A DNA stretch of 12,742 nucleotides. Source: an uncultured Bacteroidales bacterium (lineage in GTDB: Bacteria; Bacteroidota; Bacteroidia; Bacteroidales; P3). The translations under genes and the position numbers were made by a program. A model generated the notes under the pieces. It was not told where the DNA came from and made no database searches. It saw only the letters and a program-made list of their open reading frames with translations. The stretch lies in contig CALGGY010000104.1 in the NCBI GenBank assembly GCA_937915785.1, positions 1 to 12,742 of the forward strand. The letters are read 5' to 3'. The number at the start of each line of letters is the position of its first letter. The stretch's first letter is position 1. Below, piece after piece: positions 1 to 6,578 of this stretch.

Positions 1-2
1 TT

Positions 3-3000
3 GTATCGTGTTTCCTGAATATCAGACAGCCGCTTGACCTTGCGTTCAACGATAACTTTGCCAGAGACTACGAGCGTGTGACCGGCTACGAGTATATGCT
101 CGGCATGGACGAACAAACCAACCTTTGGGAAATCATGGACATTGATGGCATGGCGAAAAAACTGCAATCGCAAGGATATGACGGGGTGGTGTTTGCCGAA
201 GAGTTGAACGAGAAAGGTGAACCAAGCCAAATATCATATTGCGCTTTCACCCCCAACCAAATCAAGTCCGCGACGGACAACAACGGGGACTTTAGCGAAA
301 GGAACGACGACATCCGCTTCTCCATTGCCAACCGCAACCAAGAAATCTTCGTGAGCAACGCGGCACGTGCCGTTGAGGGCATCAGGCAGGAGAAGGCCAC
401 CCCCGAACAATGGCTCAAGATGATTGAGAAAAACGGCGGTCTGAAAGCCGGCGAGGACAAATGGATAGGCTTGTCGGATTGGCTCAAAGAGAGCAAAGAA
501 CGCTCACTCACCAAGCAACAGGTACTCGACTACATCAACCAAAACAAGATACAGATTGAGGAGGTGAATTATGAAGAGATTGCAATGTCAGACGAAGATG
601 TTTCTAATCTTCGTGATGAACTATACAATAGAGCCTATGATGTCATGGTTGAGGCAAGAAACAACTATTATGACATCGACAACGAAGAAGCGTCTATGCA
701 AAAGGCTTATGAAAGTGCAATGGACGACTTGAAGAATGAATACGGAGACGATGTAGAATACTTTATTGATTATCACATATCAGGAGATATGTTTACGGTT
801 GTTAGAGGTGGAAGTGATAGAGATTTTTATGAATTTGCGTTGAGTTATTATGGCAAAGAAGAAAAAGGAAAGTCTCCTATCAACTCCACTCGTCTCAACT
901 ACACCACCAAAGGTCTCGACAACAAGCGTGAGATAGCCCTTGTAGTGCCAAACATCGAGAGTTGGGGCGAGAATGATGAGATTCACTTCGGCGACGCTGG
1001 TAACGGCAGGGCGGTTGCTTGGGTGCGCTTTGGCGAGACGACCGACAAGGACGGAAAACGTGTGCTTGTCATTGACGAGATACAGAGCAATCGACATCAA
1101 GAGGGAAGAGAGAAAGGGTACAGAACGAAAGAATTGAATACAGCGTTAGCGGAAAAAGAGCGTTTTGTGAATGCGATGGAAGAGAAATACGGAAGTCGCC
1201 CATACAACGCTCAACGCTTAAAGGATTTGGGAGCGACAGAAGAGGAGATTGCGGAGTTTAAGAAACGGACTCTCCAAGTTGCTGGCATTCCCGACGCACC
1301 CTTTGAGAAGAATTGGCACGAGGTGTGCATGAAGCGTATGCTACGCTATGCCGCCGAGAACGGCTACGACAAGGTGGCTTGGACGAAAGGCGAGCAGCAG
1401 GCGGAGAGATATGACATAGGGACAAAAATAAAGGCTATCAAGGTTGGCAAAGTCTATAACGATGCGCTTGGCAAGCGCGAGATTGTCATCACGAAACCGC
1501 AAGGTGGCCGTGACGTGATAGAGATGAACAGGGACGGCATTATCGAGGATGGTGTCGGTGAATGGTCAGCCGCAAACGGCAAGAGCGTGGAAGAAGTGTT
1601 TGGCAAAGACCTTGGTGGAAGAATACGAAATGCGGAACCTGATGCTGTCATTGAAGGCGACGGCCTGCGTATCGGCGGCGAGGGCATGAATGGCTTCTAC
1701 GACCAGATGTTGCCGCGGTTCATGGACAAGTATGGCAAGAAGTGGGGCGTGAAGACACAAGACGTGGAATTGGATTTGCCCAACGAATCGGACAGGGTGA
1801 TGCACGGCGTGGATGTTACCCCCGAGATGCGCGAGAGCGTGATGCGGGGGCAGCCGATGTTTTTCCGCACGGAGGATGGCGAGGCTTACGGCTTTACGAT
1901 GGACGGCAAGATATACATAGACCCGCGTAAAGCTACCGCGGAGACACCCGTACACGAGTTCGGGCACCTGTGGGCACAGGCCTTGCGCAAAGCCAACCCC
2001 AAGGCGTGGGAGCAGCTCAAGCGCGAGATGTTCAAAGAGAAAGACGTTGCCGACTACGTGCGCCGCAAATACCCCGAGCTCGCCACCGAGGACGAAATTG
2101 CCGAGGAGATATTCACCCACTACGGCGGCAAGCGTGGCGCGGAGCGTCTGCGCGCCGAGATGGAGGCCGAGATGGGCAAGGCCAAAGACCACGTGGACAA
2201 AGCCCGCATAGCCACCGTGTTCCACCGCATAAGGGAGCTTTTGGGCAAGTTCTGGAACATGGCGAGGGATATGTTCGCCAACCGGATGAGCGACAGACGT
2301 ATCTCCAAGCTCACCGGCGAGGACTTTGCCGACATGATGCTGGCCGACCTGCTGAACAAACGCGACCCGGGGAGCGAGGGCAGAGCCGGGAGCGGACAGC
2401 AAAAGGACGAGTACAACAATTCTGATGAGTTGCGAAGATACAAGGAGCTGGAGGAAAAAGAAAAGCATGACGAATATGCAACGCCTGAAGAGTTCTATGA
2501 AGCCGGGGGTGAGCAATACGATTATTCTGACCCGAGAAGAAAAGCATGGGATTATTTGGATGAGACGAAAGGCGATTTTAAGAAGGCTCTCAGAAATGCT
2601 GCGCGTGAGTACAAACAATGGTATAATATTTGGCATGACAATAATAATGTGATAGTGAAAGAGGCAGAAGGTGTGATGAATTACCTTCTGCAATATGACT
2701 TAAGAGCCAAGGAGCAGGCGAAACAGGCAATGTTGAGAGCGGAAGCTGAGAGGCAGTCAAAGCTGCAAGCACTTGATGTGCCGTATAAGAGGGCTGTGGA
2801 GGTAGGAGATATGGATACTGCCGCAAGGCTTGTTGAGGAAGCGGCACGTTTGTCGGGTTATTCGGCAGATGATAGTTGGCGTATGAGCCATCGCGCACCG
2901 AATAGAGAACTTGATGTAAGTCTGGCTGATTTATCACAATCAGGGCTCGTGCCAGACGATTTCTTCACGCACCCAGAGTATTACGCCAGCTCTGATATAG

Positions 3001-4064
3001 AAAAAGAATGTGCATATAATCTGAAAAGATTGCTTGACCGGCAAGCTGGGTACGATAAAGCGGGAGATGGAAGGAATGTGTATGTTACGATATATCGTGC
3101 TGTACCTGTAGTAGATAGCTCAAAAGAAGGCTCAATAAGAAATGGGGACTGGGTAACCATATCAAGGCAATATGCTGTTGAGCATGGCAAATCGAACCTG
3201 AATGGTAAATACAGAATCATATCGCAGAGAGTTCCTCTCAAAGATTTGTATTGGGATGCTAATTCCATTGCTGAGATGGGGTATGATGATGGACAGAAGT
3301 ATGTTTATAAGGATGTTAAAAACAACAGAAAACTTGCTGATACCATCACCTATGATGACAGAGGTAGGGTTATACCCCTTTCAAAACGTTTTAACAGCAA
3401 AAAAAATGACGTACGTTTCATGCGCACACCCGATGGCGGCAACAGCTATGGCGAAAGTTTTGCCGAGCGTCAGCGCAGAGCCGTTGAGGAAAGGGGCATT
3501 GTGGCACCAAACCTCAACGAGACCGATGTGCAGGTGGTACAAGTGCCAAAACACGATTTTACAGGCACCAGGAAACAAGCAATAGAAAAAGCAAGGGATT
3601 GGGCAAAAGAAAATATTGTGGGCGAGCACAACGCAAATATCAGTAATGCGACATCGTTTTCATATAAGATTGTTGAAGATGCAGTTGATAAATTCCTCTC
3701 TGCATCATCAACAACAGGAAGCGACAACCTCGGAATCCATCTGGCCGTTCTCAAACAATTGCCCAAGGTGATTGATAGTAGTATTGATGTTGAACAACAT
3801 CCCGATTACGCAAAAGTTAATGGTTCACGTGGCTCTGAAAACGGAGTTGATGATGTCAATTTGATTGTTCATCGTATGTATGGAGCAGTTGAAATAGACG
3901 GTAATACATATCGTGTTAAAACCACAATGCACGAGCACGGTACTGCTGGTAACAAGCCTCACGATTATAAGGTAACAAAAATTGAGCTGCTAATAAGTGG
4001 CTCTCCAACGAGCAATGCACTTAGCAACTCAATTCCAGCTGCAAAGTTACTAAAAAAATGTTGA
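3..4064 (+). CDS. Large polyvalent phage/mobile-element protein, N-terminal part (5' partial): ART tail, phage domain, metallopeptidase, second ART, nuclease-like module
   Basis: The frame is open from the window edge, so the start lies upstream; the GTG at 78 is internal and is used here only for residue numbering. Residues 1-85 are the end of a polyvalent-type ADP-ribosyltransferase (GYDGVVF ... PNQIKSATDN ... DDIRF). Residues about 265-595 match a domain I know from phage polyvalent proteins (VLVIDEIQS, APFEKNWHEVCMKRMLRYAAENGYDKVAW, GEGMNGFYDQMLP, TPEMRESVM) but whose reaction I cannot state. Residues 600-765 form a zinc-metallopeptidase-like domain with H626-E-F-G-H630 and a likely third ligand at E676/E677. 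Residues about 1000-1115 look like an R-S-E ART (R1007 in IYRAVP, S1029 in WVTIS, E1066 in SIAEMGYDD). Residues 1150-1325 resemble the LPD3 / phage Barnase-EndoU-like nuclease modules. Such proteins are thought to be delivered with phage or plasmid DNA and act on the recipient cell; that role is inferred. The stop comes from an extra A at 4052-4058, and the gene continues in the next CDS. Confidence 0.8.
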   Translation, partial: VSCFLNIRQPLDLAFNDNFARDYERVTGYEYMLGMDEQTNLWEIMDIDGMAKKLQSQGYDGVVFAEELNEKGEPSQISYCAFTPNQIKSATDNNGDFSERNDDIRFSIANRNQEIFVSNAARAVEGIRQEKATPEQWLKMIEKNGGLKAGEDKWIGLSDWLKESKERSLTKQQVLDYINQNKIQIEEVNYEEIAMSDEDVSNLRDELYNRAYDVMVEARNNYYDIDNEEASMQKAYESAMDDLKNEYGDDVEYFIDYHISGDMFTVVRGGSDRDFYEFALSYYGKEEKGKSPINSTRLNYTTKGLDNKREIALVVPNIESWGENDEIHFGDAGNGRAVAWVRFGETTDKDGKRVLVIDEIQSNRHQEGREKGYRTKELNTALAEKERFVNAMEEKYGSRPYNAQRLKDLGATEEEIAEFKKRTLQVAGIPDAPFEKNWHEVCMKRMLRYAAENGYDKVAWTKGEQQAERYDIGTKIKAIKVGKVYNDALGKREIVITKPQGGRDVIEMNRDGIIEDGVGEWSAANGKSVEEVFGKDLGGRIRNAEPDAVIEGDGLRIGGEGMNGFYDQMLPRFMDKYGKKWGVKTQDVELDLPNESDRVMHGVDVTPEMRESVMRGQPMFFRTEDGEAYGFTMDGKIYIDPRKATAETPVHEFGHLWAQALRKANPKAWEQLKREMFKEKDVADYVRRKYPELATEDEIAEEIFTHYGGKRGAERLRAEMEAEMGKAKDHVDKARIATVFHRIRELLGKFWNMARDMFANRMSDRRISKLTGEDFADMMLADLLNKRDPGSEGRAGSGQQKDEYNNSDELRRYKELEEKEKHDEYATPEEFYEAGGEQYDYSDPRRKAWDYLDETKGDFKKALRNAAREYKQWYNIWHDNNNVIVKEAEGVMNYLLQYDLRAKEQAKQAMLRAEAERQSKLQALDVPYKRAVEVGDMDTAARLVEEAARLSGYSADDSWRMSHRAPNRELDVSLADLSQSGLVPDDFFTHPEYYASSDIEKECAYNLKRLLDRQAGYDKAGDGRNVYVTIYRAVPVVDSSKEGSIRNGDWVTISRQYAVEHGKSNLNGKYRIISQRVPLKDLYWDANSIAEMGYDDGQKYVYKDVKNNRKLADTITYDDRGRVIPLSKRFNSKKNDVRFMRTPDGGNSYGESFAERQRRAVEERGIVAPNLNETDVQVVQVPKHDFTGTRKQAIEKARDWAKENIVGEHNANISNATSFSYKIVEDAVDKFLSASSTTGSDNLGIHLAVLKQLPKVIDSSIDVEQHPDYAKVNGSRGSENGVDDVNLIVHRMYGAVEIDGNTYRVKTTMHEHGTAGNKPHDYKVTKIELLISGSPTSNALSNSIPAAKLLKKC
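251..320 (+). repeat. Direct repeat copy 1: end of ART module
   Basis: This stretch (PNQIKSATDNNGDFSERNDDIRF) is repeated with small changes at 6084-6150 (PNQIKSATDNNGEFSEHDDIRF). The two copies share their opening run ccccaaccaaatcaagtccg and most bases after it. They are the C-terminal signatures of two ART domains at opposite ends of the same gene. Confidence 0.8.
4050..4064 (+). other. Frameshift site: A7 tract and premature stop inside the polyvalent gene
   Basis: The bases CTAAAAAAATGTTGA put a TGA at 4062-4064. Removing one A gives L-K-N-V-E-K-S-Y-D-K and leads without a stop into the downstream reading frame, which is open from 4054. The paralogous module in the same gene reads CTAAAAAATGTTGAG at 5641 (six A) and encodes L-K-N-V-E-K-S. 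The downstream frame is +1 (or -2) relative to the upstream one. This is a real mutation, a sequencing indel, or less likely a transcript-slippage site. Confidence 0.8.
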
Positions 4065-4113
4065 GAAATCCTACGACAAAGGCAAAAATATTTTAGATGA
4101 GAGCCGGAAAGCC

Positions 4114-6561
4114 TTGCAACCTGCTGAAAATAACGATGTTCGCCACCGCACCCACTCCGAAACAGAGGGGGCAAAACCCGTCTCCACCGCCGCCGAGAAG
4201 CGCGCCCTTGCCCGGCAGCTCTCCAGAAAGCTCCACACGCCCGTAACGATAATAGACGACATCGGCGCCATAACCCACCCCAACGCCGCCATACAAGTCC
4301 GCCGCCGCGGCGCAAAAGGCTGGTACGACACCCACACCGGAGAGGTGGTAATAGTACTGCCAAACAACCGCTCCACCGCCGACGTGGCCGCCACCATTGC
4401 GCACGAGACAATAGCGCACCGCGGCCTGCGCGAGCTGGTGGGCGAAGCGAGCTACGACACTTTCCTTGACCAAGTGTACAGCCACCTGAGCCCGGAGATA
4501 AAAGCGGAGATAGACCGCAGGACAACCCACGCTTTCACCGGCGATTTGGGCGAGAGCGGCAGAAAACGCGGCTACGAGCAGCACCGCCGGGAGCAGGTGG
4601 ACGAGTACATGGCACGGCTGGCCGAAAAGCCTTTCGACGAGTTCAGCGAGGGCGAGCGCACCGTTTGGCAACGTATAAAGGACGCTGTCCGCCGGATAAT
4701 AGACCGTTTTCTTGGCACACTGAAACTGCCGCAAGGGTTTGAGATTGGCGACAACGAGTTGCGCTACATGCTTTGGCGCAGCAAAAACCGCATGGAGCAG
4801 GGGAAGATGGACTACGTGCAGCAGGCCGCCGACATTGCCAAACGCAACGAGCTGGGACTGGACGATGCGGTTTACAGCGGACAAACGGAACGTGCCGTCC
4901 GAAGCACCCTGCCACCCGAGGTTACGCGAGGCATAAAGCCGCGACATGTGGCCGAGATGGAACGCATTGCCGAACAGGCCAAAGCCACAGGCACATACAT
5001 GAAAGCCCCTGACGGCAAGACAGATACAAAACTCAACGAGCGTCAATGGCTGCAAGTGAGGACACAGGGCTTCAAACGCTGGGCAGGCATTTGGGACTTG
5101 GCAAGCAAGGTAGTAAACATATCCGATGTGTCTGAATTGAGTTTTGCTAACAATACTGCCTTTATGGAATATGCAAAAGAGCATTTCCAAAAAGGCGGTA
5201 AGTGGAACTCTTATGTCAACAAAGACACAGGCAATGAAATACACCTGTCTTCTACGGGTATCAACAAATCTATCAGCAATAAAGCGGTTGACAAGTCGGC
5301 AGTAAGCCGCGCAGACCACTTGCGAGCATTAGGCAAGTTAGATGAAATATTGGAGAATAGTATATTAGGTGAAACGCACAAAGATAAAAACGGACAACCT
5401 AATGTGCCGGAGATACAACTTTATTACGGAGCAGTAACGATTGACGGAAACATCTATCGCATAAAAACAACCGTAAAGAAAGTCAGGTTGAACAGTGGAG
5501 AGTTGTCAAATCGTCAGTATTCGTTTGAGGTACAAGAAATGGAACTGATAGAAGAGCGTCCTGCTCGGCAGGAAATAGGCGACACCAAAGGTGTAAACAG
5601 CCCCACCAATTCTAACAATTCCATTTCGGGTGCAAATTTACTAAAAAATGTTGAGAAGTCGAACGGAAGCGGAATAAAAATTTTGGACGACCACACGCAA
5701 GTGCTTGACCCGGAGACAAAAGAGCCGAAACCCGTGAAGCACGGAACACCAAACAATTTCACCGCTTTCGACGAACAGATGGTGGGCTCTCACAACGATG
5801 CAGGTTGGCTTGGCACTGGTTTCTATTTTTACGGCAACAACCCCGACTATGCCGCCCAATATTCCGTTAAAGTGGACGAAAACGGCAATTTTGTCCATGG
5901 CAATGTCATGGACGTCTTCCTCAACATACGCAATCCGTATTATGCCACCTACGAGGAGTTCAGCGACTTGGCTGAAAAAGACAGCTCTGCCGAAAGCATG
6001 GCTTTTACCGAAGACCGCAAGCAGGACGGCTATGACGGGGTATTTTACAACGGCGACCTAAACGAAGAATGGGTGGCATACTCCCCCAACCAAATCAAGT
6101 CCGCCACAGACAACAACGGAGAGTTCAGCGAGCACGATGACATCCGTTTCCGCGACGGGGAAGATGACGCCGACGATGCGGTTTACAGCGACCCCAACGC
6201 CGACATCTGGAAAGACAGCACCCTTAACTTGCAGGAGAAAATAACGGCAACGGCAATGCGGCTGGCCGAAGAGAACAAGGACAGCGCGCAACGCAGACAC
6301 GACGCAACGCAGGCGCTGGGCCGCAACCTTGCAAGCCTGCGCAAGGCCATGAGCCTGCAGCGCGAGTTCGACCGCACCACGGTGAAACGTGTTGCCGACC
6401 TTGCAAGGATACTTATCCGTGGCGGACATATCGACACCAACAGCCGCAACGACATAGCCCGTCTGCTGTCGGCAGTGAAGAACGCCAACGGCAAAGACGA
6501 CATTTCCGGCGATGTGGCCGCAAAAAAAAAGAGGACAACGTGCGTCATCCTCTTTTCTTGA
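4114..6561 (+). CDS. Large polyvalent phage/mobile-element protein, C-terminal part: metallopeptidase, nuclease-like module, ART; 3' truncated
   Basis: This is the continuation of the preceding gene after the frameshift. The TTG at 4114 is only the first possible start codon, with no sign of a real start, and the frame is open back to 4054. Residues 25-205 form a second metallopeptidase-like domain with H97-E-T-I-A-H102 (HExxxH) and a possible ligand E164 in VDEYMARLAE. Residues about 340-520 are a nuclease-like/LPD module (YVNKDTGNEIHLSSTGI, GAVTIDGNIYRIKTTV) related to the one before the frameshift. Residues 540-680 are a complete polyvalent ART (HGTPNNFTAFD, GWLGTGFYFYGN, GYDGVFY, EEWVAYSPNQIKSATDN). 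Residues 700-800 are helical and charged. The family normally continues beyond this point. Here the last dozen residues (KKKRTTCVILFS) are read from the terminator of the convergent acetyl-CoA synthetase gene, so the natural C-terminus is missing. Domain calls are from motifs; the biological role is inferred. Confidence 0.75.
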   Translation: MQPAENNDVRHRTHSETEGAKPVSTAAEKRALARQLSRKLHTPVTIIDDIGAITHPNAAIQVRRRGAKGWYDTHTGEVVIVLPNNRSTADVAATIAHETIAHRGLRELVGEASYDTFLDQVYSHLSPEIKAEIDRRTTHAFTGDLGESGRKRGYEQHRREQVDEYMARLAEKPFDEFSEGERTVWQRIKDAVRRIIDRFLGTLKLPQGFEIGDNELRYMLWRSKNRMEQGKMDYVQQAADIAKRNELGLDDAVYSGQTERAVRSTLPPEVTRGIKPRHVAEMERIAEQAKATGTYMKAPDGKTDTKLNERQWLQVRTQGFKRWAGIWDLASKVVNISDVSELSFANNTAFMEYAKEHFQKGGKWNSYVNKDTGNEIHLSSTGINKSISNKAVDKSAVSRADHLRALGKLDEILENSILGETHKDKNGQPNVPEIQLYYGAVTIDGNIYRIKTTVKKVRLNSGELSNRQYSFEVQEMELIEERPARQEIGDTKGVNSPTNSNNSISGANLLKNVEKSNGSGIKILDDHTQVLDPETKEPKPVKHGTPNNFTAFDEQMVGSHNDAGWLGTGFYFYGNNPDYAAQYSVKVDENGNFVHGNVMDVFLNIRNPYYATYEEFSDLAEKDSSAESMAFTEDRKQDGYDGVFYNGDLNEEWVAYSPNQIKSATDNNGEFSEHDDIRFRDGEDDADDAVYSDPNADIWKDSTLNLQEKITATAMRLAEENKDSAQRRHDATQALGRNLASLRKAMSLQREFDRTTVKRVADLARILIRGGHIDTNSRNDIARLLSAVKNANGKDDISGDVAAKKKRTTCVILFS
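4861..4879 (+). repeat. 19-base exact direct repeat, left copy
   Basis: The bases gacgatgcggtttacagcg (DDAVYS) occur here and again, exactly, at 6172-6190 in the same reading frame. The two copies bracket about 1.3 kb that carries the nuclease-like module and the whole ART module. Confidence 0.85.
6084..6150 (+). repeat. Direct repeat copy 2: end of ART module
   Basis: This is the partner of the repeat at 251-320; it is three bases (one codon) shorter and otherwise closely similar. It ends the only ART module of the gene whose N-terminal half lies inside the window. Confidence 0.8.
6172..6190 (+). repeat. 19-base exact direct repeat, right copy
   Basis: This is the exact partner of 4861-4879. 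The distance between copies (1311 bases, divisible by three) keeps the frame, so recombination between them would cleanly remove or add the module between. Confidence 0.85.
6522..6557 (-). terminator. Rho-independent terminator of the acetyl-CoA synthetase gene
   Basis: Read on the minus strand, a 9-bp perfect stem (AAAAGAGGA / TCCTCTTTT; arms at 6548-6556 and 6527-6535) with a 12-base loop is followed by a run of T (A9 at 6522-6530 on the plus strand). It lies about 22 bases after the stop of the synthetase gene. It overlaps the final codons of the convergent plus-strand polyvalent gene. Confidence 0.8.
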
Positions 6562-6578
6562 AGGAGATACGAAATCTT

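Noticed and set aside
1566..2693. 375-codon open frame on the minus strand
   Set aside because: It lies wholly antisense to the polyvalent gene, has no recognisable domain, and its His/Val/Leu-rich composition is that of a codon-bias shadow.
4052..4058. Programmed -1 ribosomal frameshift on the A7 tract
   Set aside because: The downstream frame is reached only by +1 or -2, and no downstream stem-loop was evident; indel is simpler.
4093..5319. 408-codon open frame on the minus strand
   Set aside because: It is antisense to the metallopeptidase part of the polyvalent gene, where clear family motifs are read on the plus strand; the minus frame shows none.
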